Below are positions 43,098 through 52,100 of a DNA stretch of 64,000 bases, one piece after another. The stretch lies in NCBI GenBank assembly GCA_963752565.1, contig CAVVZC010000017.1, positions 1-64,000 of the forward strand. The letters are read 5' to 3'. The notes under the pieces are model-generated. The model saw only the letters and a list, made by a program, of their open reading frames with translations. It searched no databases and had not been told where the DNA came from. The translations under genes and the position numbers were made by a program. The stretch's first letter is position 1. Every line of letters starts with the position of its first letter. The stretch comes from UBA11574 sp963752565 (GTDB taxonomy: Bacteria > Desulfobacterota > Desulfobacteria > Desulfobacterales > UBA11574).

Positions 43098-44387
43098 TCA
43101 AACCATCTGACGGCAATGGGTTTCACGAGTGAAAAAGAGCAGCAAAAACGATAGCACGGCCCAGGCAATCATCAGGGAAAAGCCGGTCTGATAAGCATCC
43201 AGAGTGTAAAGTCTAATTCCCCGAATTACGTCTCCTTGCCATTTTAGATCCAGAATCCAGCCCACCGCAGGCTGCAGTAATGTAGGCCCCATCATGACCC
43301 CCATATTGACGACACCTGAAACCGTTCCTGAGAGATCGGCGGGAACCGATTCTTTAGCAAACGCAAAAGTGATAATGATGCAGCCGGAGCTAAAGCCGGT
43401 CACCAAAAGCATGGCGATGAGCCCGTAAACCGGAATTTTCGTAATAAAGGTTATAGAAAGCCATCCGGCGATTGATATGACGCTTCCGATGAGATAGAGT
43501 CGTTTGCGGTGCCCCAGACGATCTGAAAACCAACCGAAAATGGGACCGCCGACCGCCCACGCCACCAGTAGCGAGGATGTCATCGCCGCCGCTACGGGCG
43601 GTGACAATTTGTGGTGAGTCGTGAGAAAGGGAACTCCCCAAAGGCCGGAGAATGTCAGCACACAACCGACAAGCCCCCCTGGTATGACACACAGAAACCA
43701 TGTATTCGGATAGTTGAATACTTCAACAACGCCCTGTATTATCTTTTGACGTGAGCTTTTGCCGGCAGTTATTTCGGTGTCGCCCAAATCCGCATATCCT
43801 TTTTCATGGGGATAGTCCCTGACAAAGAACCAAATATTCAAGCAGAGAACAAAGGTCACCAAGGCCGACAGCAAAATGACGATTCGCCAGGAACAGATAT
43901 TCATGAGCAGCCGCAGCGGGGTTCCAGCAAAAACAGCACCGACAATGCCAAAAAACAGCGCCACTCCCGATACCATGGCATAATGGCGCGGAGGAAACCA
44001 ATTGTTAGCCACTTTCAGCAATCCGACAAAGGCCACAGCAACGGAGCCGCCGATTAACAATCGACCCAAATTGGCCCAAATGATTTGGGGAGCCAAGGCA
44101 AAGAGCAGTGTCCCGATTACGGTAACCAGTGATCCAATGGTGAGTAGCCGGCGGGGACCCAAAGTGTCGGCGAGAATACCTGTGGGGATTTGCATGGCCA
44201 CGTAGCTATAGAAATAGAAAGCGGACAGGTTGCCCAGTGCGGCCGCATTTATGTTGAACTCTCTCATCAGTTCTTCAGTCATTACGGCCGGTGCCACGCG
44301 ATGAAAAAAACCCATCAGATAAAAAAGAGCCCCAAAGCTCCAGACGAACCAGGCAACTCTTTGCGGAGGTGAATGGTCAAGATGCAT
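43098..44387 (-). CDS. MFS transporter
   Basis: A 429-residue, 12-helix major facilitator: MGFFHRVAPAVMTEELM in helix 1, the loop 2-3 motif GILADTLGPRRLLTIGS, a central loop at ~195-225, the second-half motif GWFSDRLGHRKRLYLIGS, and NMGVMMGPTLLQPAVGW. It resembles the anion:cation/glycerol-3-P-like symporter branch, but the substrate is unknown. It is transcribed alone toward the small membrane gene. Confidence 0.85.
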   Translation of the reverse strand: MHLDHSPPQRVAWFVWSFGALFYLMGFFHRVAPAVMTEELMREFNINAAALGNLSAFYFYSYVAMQIPTGILADTLGPRRLLTIGSLVTVIGTLLFALAPQIIWANLGRLLIGGSVAVAFVGLLKVANNWFPPRHYAMVSGVALFFGIVGAVFAGTPLRLLMNICSWRIVILLSALVTFVLCLNIWFFVRDYPHEKGYADLGDTEITAGKSSRQKIIQGVVEVFNYPNTWFLCVIPGGLVGCVLTFSGLWGVPFLTTHHKLSPPVAAAMTSSLLVAWAVGGPIFGWFSDRLGHRKRLYLIGSVISIAGWLSITFITKIPVYGLIAMLLVTGFSSGCIIITFAFAKESVPADLSGTVSGVVNMGVMMGPTLLQPAVGWILDLKWQGDVIRGIRLYTLDAYQTGFSLMIAWAVLSFLLLFFTRETHCRQMV

Positions 44388-44649
44388 CTTAATCCTAATA
44401 TTCAGGTGGTGGTTTACTTCGTTGAAACGTGGGCAATATAATTAAGTGAGTGTCATCTGTCAATCCAAGTTTAAGAATTTAAATCCTCATTCTTTACAAT
44501 TCACCCTAAACAAATAGAAAATAAACGGGTTGTGACCAAGTAATAATCACATCTATATGATTTTACCTTGAAAATTTTATCCAGCCTGTTACGCTGTATC
44601 GACGTTATTAAAAATTAAAGGCACGAAATCCGGTAGCAGGAATAACACC

Positions 44650-45345
44650 ATGAAGACGATATTGATTGTTGAGGACGATAAAAAAACGACATCCCTGGTC
44701 GCGCTTTATTTAGAAAAAGAGGGCTTTAATGCCATGGTTGCTCATGACGGGCTTGAAGGGCTGGCACTTGCAAAGCGTCACAATCCGATATTGGTGATCC
44801 TCGATTTGATGCTTCCGAAACTGGACGGTTGGGAAGTATGCCGCCAACTCCGGCGAATTTCAGATGTTCCCATCATTATGCTCACTGCTCGAGGGGAGGA
44901 AATTGATCGAATCTCCGGCCTGACACTCGGTGCCGACGATTATGTGGCCAAACCGTTCAGCCCGAGAGAGCTGGTTGCCCGTGTAAAGGCCGTTCTCAGA
45001 AGAGGGCGTTTTTTTCCGATAAAAGATAAAAGCATTTTGTCTTATAAAGATCTGGTATTGAATCTGGAAAAGCGAACCGTACGCCTAAAGGATCGTCCTG
45101 TTCAACTTACGCCCCATGAATATGCGCTCTTGCAAGCGCTTATGGTGTCTCCCGGAAGGGTTTTTACGCGTGATGAGCTTTTAAATCATCTATATCCCGC
45201 AGGTGAAGCCCTTGTCATAGACCGTGTCATCGATGTCCACATTGGAAAGTTACGACAAAAGATCGAAGATAATCCATCGACGCCCAAATACATTATGACC
45301 GCTCGCGGCATCGGGTATCATTTTGCGGAAGACAGCGATTCATGA
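44650..45345 (+). CDS. OmpR/PhoB-type response regulator
   Basis: 231 residues: receiver with VEDD acidic pair, VILDLMLPKLDG phosphoacceptor Asp, LTARGEEIDRISGLTLGADD and YVAKPFSPREL lysine, then a winged-helix DNA-binding domain (LTPHEYALLQALMVSPGRVF, YIMTARGIGYHF). Its stop overlaps the kinase start by 4 nt (ATGA). AGCAGGAA precedes the ATG. The nearest relatives by feel are BaeR/CreB, envelope-stress regulators, but the target is unknown. Confidence 0.92.
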   Translation: MKTILIVEDDKKTTSLVALYLEKEGFNAMVAHDGLEGLALAKRHNPILVILDLMLPKLDGWEVCRQLRRISDVPIIMLTARGEEIDRISGLTLGADDYVAKPFSPRELVARVKAVLRRGRFFPIKDKSILSYKDLVLNLEKRTVRLKDRPVQLTPHEYALLQALMVSPGRVFTRDELLNHLYPAGEALVIDRVIDVHIGKLRQKIEDNPSTPKYIMTARGIGYHFAEDSDS

Positions 45346-46451
45346 AGAAGAAAAACCTAGCTGTAACCGAACATTTAGCATGGAAACTTCTGGGGATTAA
45401 TATCCTGGTGATCGGATTTGTTATCGCTATTGTATGGCTGTCTATTGACTATCTTTCAGCAGATTATTTTATGGTCTTGATGGAGAAGTACAAGATTTCC
45501 CCGGGCCCGAGCCATGAAATGTTTTTGAGTGCCGTTCACAGATACCTTATTTGGGCGAGCTTGTCAGCGCTTTTACTGGCTTTACTTCTCAGCTTTTTGC
45601 TCATCAAGCGGGTTTTGGGTCCCCTTGCCCAAATGGCCGAAATTACGCGCAGCATTTCATCGGGAGATTATTCGGTCAGTATTCCGATCAGATCTAAAGA
45701 CGAAGTCGGTCAACTGGCAATGGCCTTCAACCGGATGGCAGACAGCCTTCAAAAGATCGAACGACTTCGAAAAACCATGATGATTGATGTCGCACACGAG
45801 CTCCGGACCCCGTTGAGCAATATTCAGGGATATCTTGAAGCGTTGATTGACGACGTCGTACCCGCATCCAGGGAAACCTTTGAGCTCCTCCATGATGAAA
45901 CCCTTCGACTGACGCATCTTGTGGAAGATATTCTGCGTCTGGCCAAAGCAGATGCAGCAAGAGAGACCCTCGATCTCATGGATATTCGAATAGGAGATGT
46001 GATTGAACGCGTTCTCGAGGTCTTCCGAACTCAATTTGAAACCAAGCGTATCGATGTGGATTCAACGGGAGTTGACGAGACTGTTCGTGTCTATGCCGAT
46101 CCTGAAAAACTGACGCAAGTTGTCCGCAATCTGATGCAAAACGCATATCAGTACACAATTTCCGGCGGAACGGTCAAAATATTTACGCAATCGATGAATC
46201 TGGACATACACGTTGTTTTTGCCAATACCGGTGTTGAAGTTGACGAACAGGATCTCCCCTTTATTTTCGATCGTTTTTATCGGGGTGAAAAGTCTCGTTC
46301 AAGGGAGCATGGCGGTGCGGGTATCGGCCTGGCCATTGTCAAAGAGTTGATTGAGGCGCACAATGGAAAGGTTGGCGCTCAGATACACAACGATGAAACC
46401 CGTGTTTGGTTTTCCCTGCCGATATACCCCTCTGGATCACCTCCCGATTAG
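45342..46451 (+). CDS. sensor histidine kinase
   Basis: 369 residues: two TM helices (~18-38 and ~68-88) with a short ~30-residue periplasmic loop, a HAMP domain (VLGPLAQMAEITRSISSGDY), H-box MIDVAHELRTPLSNIQGYLE, N-box LMQNAYQYT, and G-box HGGAGIGLAIVKEL. The small sensor loop suggests detection within the membrane. Translationally coupled to the upstream regulator. Confidence 0.92.
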   Translation: MKKKNLAVTEHLAWKLLGINILVIGFVIAIVWLSIDYLSADYFMVLMEKYKISPGPSHEMFLSAVHRYLIWASLSALLLALLLSFLLIKRVLGPLAQMAEITRSISSGDYSVSIPIRSKDEVGQLAMAFNRMADSLQKIERLRKTMMIDVAHELRTPLSNIQGYLEALIDDVVPASRETFELLHDETLRLTHLVEDILRLAKADAARETLDLMDIRIGDVIERVLEVFRTQFETKRIDVDSTGVDETVRVYADPEKLTQVVRNLMQNAYQYTISGGTVKIFTQSMNLDIHVVFANTGVEVDEQDLPFIFDRFYRGEKSRSREHGGAGIGLAIVKELIEAHNGKVGAQIHNDETRVWFSLPIYPSGSPPD

Positions 46452-46510
46452 TTGTAGTTAATTAGGCTAAAATAAGTGGGTCATCTCCAATTAAGCAGGT
46501 GTGGTCCCAG

Positions 46511-46789
46511 AGGGTTCAAGGATTCAAGGATTCAAGGGTTCGAGTGAAATGCTTTAAAAACCACTGAAGGATCCAAGTGGTCGAGGGGCCAAGGATTCAA
46601 GTGAAAAGCAAAAAAATATTCAAAGAAAGTAACCTATATATTGTTAGCAGGGGATTTAGATTGAATTGAAAAAGTGAATTGGGTACACTCAATAAAGACA
46701 TCGCGGAAATCGAAAGAATGTTAAAGGCGCTGATAAAGTCTTTAGAAAACAAACCCTTGAATCCTTGACCCCTTGAATCCTTGGACCCT
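46511..46789. repeat. inverted-repeat element with TTCAAGGA-type iterated ends
   Basis: AGGGTTCAAGGATTCAAGG at the left faces CCTTGAATCCTTGGACCCT at the right. Further TTCAAG units lie near each end. The interior carries a decayed four-helix-bundle gene. The element looks non-autonomous and sits between the kinase and the selenoprotein gene. Confidence 0.6.
46601..46768 (+). pseudogene. four-helix-bundle (S23-type) protein relic
   Basis: Within the inverted-repeat element the frame reads KSKKIFKESNLYI, an in-frame TGA, then SELGTLNKDIAEIERMLKAL and IKSLENK. The latter is the final helix of the S23/four-helix-bundle family often found in mobile contexts. The first three helices are missing. 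Confidence 0.5.
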
Positions 46790-46849
46790 CTTCTCCAACT
46801 AAATTGGAGAAGAACCACCCCTCTTAACCCGGATAATTCATGACAAAGA

Positions 46850-47158
46850 TTATTCTGCAAGTCCACGATAAGTGCCGGCAGTTTTTAAGGCCTTTACCAT
46901 ATCTTCAATGGTAATTTGTTTCGGATCGTAGAAAACGGTGTTGATCTCTTTAAAGTTTTTAAAGCCAATGGTTACATGACTTACGCCGTTCAGACCTTCC
47001 AGGGCTGATTTGCCTACATCATATCAGTGAACGTAAAAAACGGCCTTGGACTGCGAATCTGTTTTTGGATCCGACAAAGCCTGGTTTGCAATACCCGTAA
47101 CAAAAATTGTCAACAGTATCAATAATACATATACGAAACGCTGAGACAATTGTATCAC
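46850..47158 (-). CDS. exported heavy-metal-associated (MerP-like) selenoprotein
   Basis: The frame from GTG (AGGAGG 6 nt upstream) to TAA is interrupted by one TGA at codon 45 (47024-47026). Residues 1-28 are a signal peptide. Then comes KAVFYVH-U-YDVGKSALEGL, NGVSHVTIGFKNF, NTVFYDPKQITIEDMVKAL, a ferredoxin-like HMA fold in which U45 takes the place of a metal-binding Cys. A stem-loop with UGGAA loop follows the UGA by ~16 nt. MerP-type selenoproteins are known in Deltaproteobacteria. It lies 58 bp downstream of msrAB on the same strand, so an oxidant- or metal-related role is likely. The alternative is a simple nonsense mutation. Confidence 0.72.
46991..47007 (-). promoter_or_regulatory. 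candidate SECIS element
   Basis: CAG-c-CC [UGGAA] GG-u-CUG: six-step stem with one C/U mismatch, so a U bulges as in bacterial SECIS hairpins. The loop begins 22 nt after the UGA. AGGUCUG is also the apical sequence of the E. coli fdhF SECIS. Confidence 0.55.
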
Positions 47159-47216
47159 GATAGGCCTCCTTTAATGGCTGTAACATCGGGTTTTATGTGT
47201 TTTCTGCCGAGATGCC

Positions 47217-48425
47217 CTACTTAAAGAGTTTCAGAAACTGGCCGTAGCCTTCCTTTTCCAGGTCTTCAACCGGGATGAAGCGCAAAGCCGCGCTGTTGAT
47301 ACAGTAACGCAGACCGGTAGGCGCCGGGCCGTCGTCAAACACATGACCCAGATGGCTGTCGCCGTTGTGGCTGCGAACCTCTGTGCGCACCATCCAGAGG
47401 TTCCGGTCGGACTTTTCCACGATGTTTTTAGGCTCAAGGGGTTGTGTAAAACTGGGCCAGCCGGTGCCCGATTCAAATTTATCCACGGAACTAAAAAGGG
47501 GTTCACCACTGACAATGTCAGTATAGATGCCCGCTTTATGATTGTCCCAGTACTCGTTTTTAAAGGGGGGCTCGGTGCCGTTTTGACGCGTGACCTTGTA
47601 CTGCATGGGGTTCAGGCGCTGCCGTAGCTCATTATCGTTGGGTCGGGTGTACGTCCGTTCTTCACCCATTTTCTCTTTAATGGCCACCGAAGACATATCG
47701 CCTTTTTCCATACCGGATTTTGTTTTATCTTCCATGGCCGGGGCAATTTCACTATCCATTCCGGACTTCATGCCCCCCTTTTGAGTTCCGGTTTTCAGGT
47801 CCGCCCAGGTTTTTTTCAGAAACTGGTCGCGGCCCGAACCGGAACGGTACCACTTATACCGGATCGGATTCTTTTTATAATAGTCCTGATGGTAATCCTC
47901 GGCCGGATAGAATTCTCCCAGAGGGAGAATATCCGATACGATGGGTTTGCTGAACCGACCCGATGCAGATATGCGCTGTTTGGATTGCTCTGCCAGGCGT
48001 TTTTCCGTCTTGTCTGCGTAGAAGACAGCGCTTCGGTACTGGGTTCCCCGATCCACAAACTGCCCTCCGGGATCTGTGGGGTCCACGTGTTGCCAGAAGA
48101 TGTCCAAGAGTTTTTCATAGCTGATTTTGGCAGGATCGTAGATGACTTTCACGGCCTCTATATGGCCGGTGCCGCCGCCGGAAACCTGCTTGTAAGTGGG
48201 ATTTTTTTCCCGGCCGCCGGTATAACCGGAAATGACCTCGATGACACCCTCAACCTTTTCAAAATCGGATTCCGTACACCAGAAACAACCGCCGGCAAAA
48301 ACGGCGGATGCGGTTTTCTCTGTGTTATTTTTCATGTGCTTCTCCATTTTATCCATGCTATTAACCTGCTGATAGCCGATCAAGATTACTGTAAAAACGA
48401 TGAATACGATATGTAATGATCTCAT
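47217..48425 (-). CDS. msrAB: exported MsrA-MsrB fusion, peptide methionine sulfoxide reductase
   Basis: A signal peptide or anchor (residues ~1-20) is followed by MsrA at ~40-210 with catalytic C47 in AGGCFWC, reducing S-sulfoxides. A ~50-residue Lys/Met/Glu-rich linker leads to MsrB at ~265-400 with catalytic C375 in RYCINSAALRF, reducing R-sulfoxides. The usual MsrB zinc Cys pairs are not evident. Repairs oxidised periplasmic proteins. GGAGGTGAAAC lies ahead of the ATG. The downstream selenoprotein likely shares the transcript. Confidence 0.92.
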   Translation of the reverse strand: MRSLHIVFIVFTVILIGYQQVNSMDKMEKHMKNNTEKTASAVFAGGCFWCTESDFEKVEGVIEVISGYTGGREKNPTYKQVSGGGTGHIEAVKVIYDPAKISYEKLLDIFWQHVDPTDPGGQFVDRGTQYRSAVFYADKTEKRLAEQSKQRISASGRFSKPIVSDILPLGEFYPAEDYHQDYYKKNPIRYKWYRSGSGRDQFLKKTWADLKTGTQKGGMKSGMDSEIAPAMEDKTKSGMEKGDMSSVAIKEKMGEERTYTRPNDNELRQRLNPMQYKVTRQNGTEPPFKNEYWDNHKAGIYTDIVSGEPLFSSVDKFESGTGWPSFTQPLEPKNIVEKSDRNLWMVRTEVRSHNGDSHLGHVFDDGPAPTGLRYCINSAALRFIPVEDLEKEGYGQFLKLFK

Positions 48426-48716
48426 GTTTCACCTCCGTTGCTTCAAACTGAATAAACATAATACCTGTTTAGATAAACGTCCAGGGGCCGCATGTCTCAG
48501 GGCCAATCGGTTCCTTCGCTGGAAAGAATATAATCATTCATGGTGAAGGTTGGATAAAGAAAGTGTAAAGATTGTTTAAAGATTCAAATTTGTTGAATTG
48601 TCAAGGGATTGTGTGCTTATGAAATTCTTAGGATAAAAAAAAGCAAATACTTTTAACGCTTTACTTTCTGTGGATGGATATTATGTTATAGGTAAAAATA
48701 TCGGAGATAAAAGGCA

Positions 48717-49304
48717 ATGGAAAAGAATTCGCATCATCTAGTCCGCTGCTCTAACTGTGGAGCAAAAAACAGAATACTTCATGATAAGATTTCGGGCGTT
48801 CCAAAATGTGGAAAATGCAAAGCTGAGCTGAAAATGGATCAGGCCGAAGGAAGTGGCGGTGAATCCTATCTTTTTCGGTGTACAAAGTGCAGGACCCGGA
48901 ACAGAATTCCCTTTTGGAAAATAAATGCAGGGGCAAAATGTGGAAAATGCGGGACAACTCTTGACACAGAGGAGCTGTTTGTAGCTCAGCCTTTGATGGT
49001 ATCGGAAACAAATTTTGATCTACAGGTACTTGGCTCACCTTTACCGGTACTCCTTTTTGCCTGGGCGCCCTGGTGTCCCACATGCCTTGCGGCAATGCCG
49101 GTGATCGATGATTTCGCAAAAGATGCCAAAGGAAAAATCAGGGTCGGCAAAATGAACGTGGATTCCAGTCCAGGGATCTCTTCAAAATACAATATTTTGA
49201 GTGTCCCTCAGATTTTAATATTTGATAACGGCCGTTTGCAAGAAACCATGCCGGGGGCTTTGCAAAAACACGAGATCATGATGAAAATGGCCCGGTATTT
49301 CTGA
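48717..49304 (+). CDS. thioredoxin with two N-terminal zinc ribbons
   Basis: 195 residues. Two copies of a CxxC ... CGKC zinc ribbon occupy residues 11-34 and 55-78, followed by a thioredoxin fold with the active site WAPWCPTC (C120, C123) and the cis-Pro in LSVPQILIF. It resembles thioredoxin 2 (TrxC), which has one ribbon; the duplicated ribbon is unusual. It is a cytosolic disulfide reductase and a possible electron source for Msr/Prx enzymes. Confidence 0.85.
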   Translation: MEKNSHHLVRCSNCGAKNRILHDKISGVPKCGKCKAELKMDQAEGSGGESYLFRCTKCRTRNRIPFWKINAGAKCGKCGTTLDTEELFVAQPLMVSETNFDLQVLGSPLPVLLFAWAPWCPTCLAAMPVIDDFAKDAKGKIRVGKMNVDSSPGISSKYNILSVPQILIFDNGRLQETMPGALQKHEIMMKMARYF

Positions 49305-49360
49305 TTGGCAATCAAATTCAAGGATGGCTTTTTTCTTTGTTAAAGGATCTGAATGACAAC

Positions 49361-49654
49361 ATGACACCTGAAGATTTAAAATACTTCTGGGGCAATCACA
49401 TCAAGATCCAGATCGATGACAAAGATCTTGACTATGTAAAAGCAAAGGAGATTGCCAAAGGCAAGGCAACTGAATTGGCTCAAGATCCCATGCTTTTGTC
49501 ATGGTACAGCGGGAAGACAGGTGACTATTTCCCGAAGCTCGAGTGCGGATCCTGGGATAAACCGGTGTGGATTTTATTTGCAGAATCCAGGGGTGCAGAT
49601 ATTGCCGTCAATATTAATGATGGTGAATATATTTTTCTTTACCTTTCACTATAA
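49361..49654 (+). CDS. AF1514-family protein
   Basis: 97 residues: MTPEDLKYFWGNHIKIQIDD, YVKAKEIAKGKATELAQDPM, LLSWYSGKTGDYFPKLEC, DKPVWILFAESRGADI, ending EYIFLYLSL. The D-P-M-L-L-x-W-Y and A-E-S-R-G-x-D motifs match the small AF1514 family of archaea and sulfate reducers, whose role is unknown. The ATG at 49361 is taken; a TTG eight codons upstream closer to AAAGGA is possible. Confidence 0.7.
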   Translation: MTPEDLKYFWGNHIKIQIDDKDLDYVKAKEIAKGKATELAQDPMLLSWYSGKTGDYFPKLECGSWDKPVWILFAESRGADIAVNINDGEYIFLYLSL

Positions 49655-49739
49655 CCCTGTTTAAATTTGAATTCCCCCCTGCTTTCAGCGCGGGATGAAT
49701 TCAAATAGGGGATAGGAATTCTAGCCTTCCGTTTATTAG

Positions 49740-49766
49740 ATCCCGCAGGTTTACCTGCGGGATTTT
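49740..49766 (+). terminator. intrinsic terminator
   Basis: CCCGCAGG-ttta-CCTGCGGG extended by AT pairs, then ATTTTC, between the AF1514 gene and the peptidase gene. Confidence 0.75.
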
Positions 49767-49819
49767 CATAAAATCGTAATACGATTTTGTTTTAGAAACT
49801 TCAGCAGGAAAGCGGCGCC

Positions 49820-50908
49820 ATGATAGAGATTATCGATCTTACGAAAGACCTGGTGCAATTCAAAACCATGCACTCAAAACCGGACGAGATCCATCGATGT
49901 GCAGCATTTATTGAACAATATTTGAACACTTGGGATGTTACATACAGACGTCTTGATTATAAAAATGCACCCGCTATTTTGGTACTTCCTCAACATGGTA
50001 TTGCCTCTTTACTTTTGATGAGTCATATCGACGTCGTGGACGCTCCCGATAAACTGTTCAGCCCGAGGATTCAGGATGGAAAACTTTATGGGCGGGGATG
50101 TTTTGATGACAAATATGCGGTGGCACTGTCTTTGGTTCTTTTAAAAAACAATCTGCTGCAGCTTCGAAAGCAGGGCAGGGGGCAAAAGGAATTACCCTTC
50201 GGGATTTTGATTACCAGCGACGAAGAAATCGGAGGATTCAACGGTGTCAAAAAGACCCTCGTTGAAATTCAAACGGACTTTTGTATTGTACTTGACGGCG
50301 GCAATATTGAAAAAATTGTCGTTAAAGAAAAAGGTGTTGCCAGGGTTAAGCTTATGTGCCGAGTAAAAATGAATTCAGGCAGTCAACCATGGCGGGGGAA
50401 AAACGCCGTCGAAAAATTGATGGATGACATTGCTGCGTGGGAGACTTATTTTGTGAAATCAGCCCCCGAAAACCCGCACAGAGCAGTTGTTCGTAACAGT
50501 ATTCGTTCGGAAAAATCGCGTCATGGCGTTCCGGAATTTGCCGAGGCGCGTTTAGAAATTCGGTATACGGAAGCCGATGATCTTGAGAGAATGTTCAACA
50601 CCATGCAAAAAAAATTGCACAGCGATATCATTGTGGAGAACGTCGAGCCCCTCTTTTCCGGCGGTGAATCAGAACATCTGAAGTTACTGCTTGAGATTTC
50701 GAAAAAGACACGAATCGGGTTTGAAGACGGCGCCAACGATTCACGCTTTCTTTCACAGTTCGGGATAAAAGGAATTGTCTGGGGCGCTGACGGCAACCGC
50801 AGCCAGCATACGCCCAACGAACATGTCAACATAGAAAGTGTTTATGAACTTTATACACTTCTCGATGCGTTTATTCAACGATGTGAATCGCTGGCAAGGA
50901 TCTGTTGA
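49820..50908 (+). CDS. M20-family metallopeptidase (ArgE/DapE type)
   Basis: 362 residues with the dizinc layout: LLMSHIDVVDAP (His and Asp), GRGCFDDKYAVAL (bridging Asp), TSDEEIGG (catalytic Glu-Glu), VLDGGN, and a late H in SQHTPNEHVNIES. A dimerisation domain sits at ~185-295. It cleaves an N-acyl amino acid or small peptide; specificity cannot be read. GGAAAGCGGCGCC precedes the ATG. It ends 34 bp before xth. Confidence 0.87.
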   Translation: MIEIIDLTKDLVQFKTMHSKPDEIHRCAAFIEQYLNTWDVTYRRLDYKNAPAILVLPQHGIASLLLMSHIDVVDAPDKLFSPRIQDGKLYGRGCFDDKYAVALSLVLLKNNLLQLRKQGRGQKELPFGILITSDEEIGGFNGVKKTLVEIQTDFCIVLDGGNIEKIVVKEKGVARVKLMCRVKMNSGSQPWRGKNAVEKLMDDIAAWETYFVKSAPENPHRAVVRNSIRSEKSRHGVPEFAEARLEIRYTEADDLERMFNTMQKKLHSDIIVENVEPLFSGGESEHLKLLLEISKKTRIGFEDGANDSRFLSQFGIKGIVWGADGNRSQHTPNEHVNIESVYELYTLLDAFIQRCESLARIC

Positions 50909-50942
50909 AATACGACTCGATAAAGATGAAGGAGCCCTTGAT

Positions 50943-51734
50943 ATGGTGAAAAAAAAGAAAATAAAATTGATTTCCTGGAATGTTAACGGCATTCGAGCTG
51001 CCATTAAAAAGGATTTTTTCAAATCATTCAAACAGATGAACGCCGATATATTTGCCATTCAGGAAACAAAGATTCAGGATGCACAACTCACGGATGAAAT
51101 GAAAAATGTTTCAGGCTATGAAGCATTCTGGTCGCAGGCCACTGTAAAAAAGGGATACAGTGGTGTTTGCACCTATGCACGGATAAAGCCCAAACGCATT
51201 AATTGCAGTATCGGTATACCGGAATTCGACAATGAAGGTCGTATTGTCGAGATGGATTTTGATGATTTCATATTTTTTAACGTGTATTTTCCCAATGGTC
51301 AAATGAGTGAAGAACGGCTGAAGTACAAGCTCGATTTTTATGAAGGTTTTTTCGATTATGCCGATGCCTATAAAAAGCAGGGGCGAAGCCTCATCATAAC
51401 CGGAGATTACAACACTGCCCATAATGAAATCGACTTGAAAAATCCGAAAACCAATAAAAAAACGTCCGGTTTTTTGCGAATCGAGCGTGACTGGCTCGAT
51501 CGGATTGTTGAAAACGGCTATGTGGACACCTTTAGATATTTTTATCCGGATACCGTAAAATATTCGTGGTGGACGTATCGATTCAAGGCAAGGGAGCGCA
51601 ACATCGGATGGCGCATCGATTATTTTTTTGTTACCGAAGATATTATCGAAAAGGGATGGATCAAAGAAGCGTTTATCGACAATGATATTTTGGGTTCGGA
51701 CCATTGTCCCATTGGCCTGATTATGGAAATATGA
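50943..51734 (+). CDS. xth: exodeoxyribonuclease III
   Basis: 263 residues of the AP-endonuclease/EEP fold: ISWNVNGIRAA (Asn), FAIQETKIQD (metal Glu), FFNVYFPNGQ, ITGDYNTAHNEIDL (D-x-N), KYSWWTYRFKARERNIGWRI, and GSDHCPIGLIME (catalytic Asp-His). Cuts DNA 5' to abasic sites. The ATG at 50943 follows GAAGGAG; the frame is open 105 nt upstream inside the peptidase gene. Confidence 0.92.
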   Translation: MVKKKKIKLISWNVNGIRAAIKKDFFKSFKQMNADIFAIQETKIQDAQLTDEMKNVSGYEAFWSQATVKKGYSGVCTYARIKPKRINCSIGIPEFDNEGRIVEMDFDDFIFFNVYFPNGQMSEERLKYKLDFYEGFFDYADAYKKQGRSLIITGDYNTAHNEIDLKNPKTNKKTSGFLRIERDWLDRIVENGYVDTFRYFYPDTVKYSWWTYRFKARERNIGWRIDYFFVTEDIIEKGWIKEAFIDNDILGSDHCPIGLIMEI

Positions 51735-51889
51735 GCCGAATATCTATAATAGTTGAGGGGTCGGTGTGCCTTTATTTGTTAAATCGCTCCATGGATAATG
51801 CTTTTTTTCAAACAGTACACGCTTTTCAAAAAAAATTGTCCATTCCGCCTAAAATTTTATAGAATGCCGATAAACACCGGGAGAACTTA

Positions 51890-52100
51890 ATGGAGCCGAT
51901 CTATATTGCCGCCTTTATCAGCTTTGTTATTGGCCTTCTATCAGAACGAGCTGCCCTACTGGTACCGGCTCTACCTTGAAAGTAAGAAAGAACGTCCTTT
52001 AGAGGCCGCTGAATCTTCCATGCGTCTTTCCAATACACGTAACTTGGAACATGGATTCCGACAGGCAGATGAAATCAAAGGCTTTTTAGGTTTGAAATGA
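51890..52100 (+). pseudogene. membrane-anchored hypothetical protein with internal deletion
   Basis: The ATG opens MEPIYIAAFISFVIGLL, an N-terminal TM helix. The other end, in a shifted frame, reads FYQNELPYWYRLYLESKKER, RPLEAAESSMRLSNTRNLEH to a stop at 52100. I recall these as the two ends of one conserved Deltaproteobacterial protein of ~150 residues; the middle is gone. GGGAGAA precedes the ATG. Confidence 0.5.

Noticed and set aside
46601..46768. In-frame TGA in the four-helix-bundle relic as a third selenocysteine
   Set aside because: The family has no Cys at that place, the first helices are missing and no SECIS-like hairpin with a similar loop follows.
46597..46866. 89-codon minus-strand frame
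   Set aside because: It is the antisense of the TTCAAGGA element and the four-helix relic, and overlaps the end of the selenoprotein gene.
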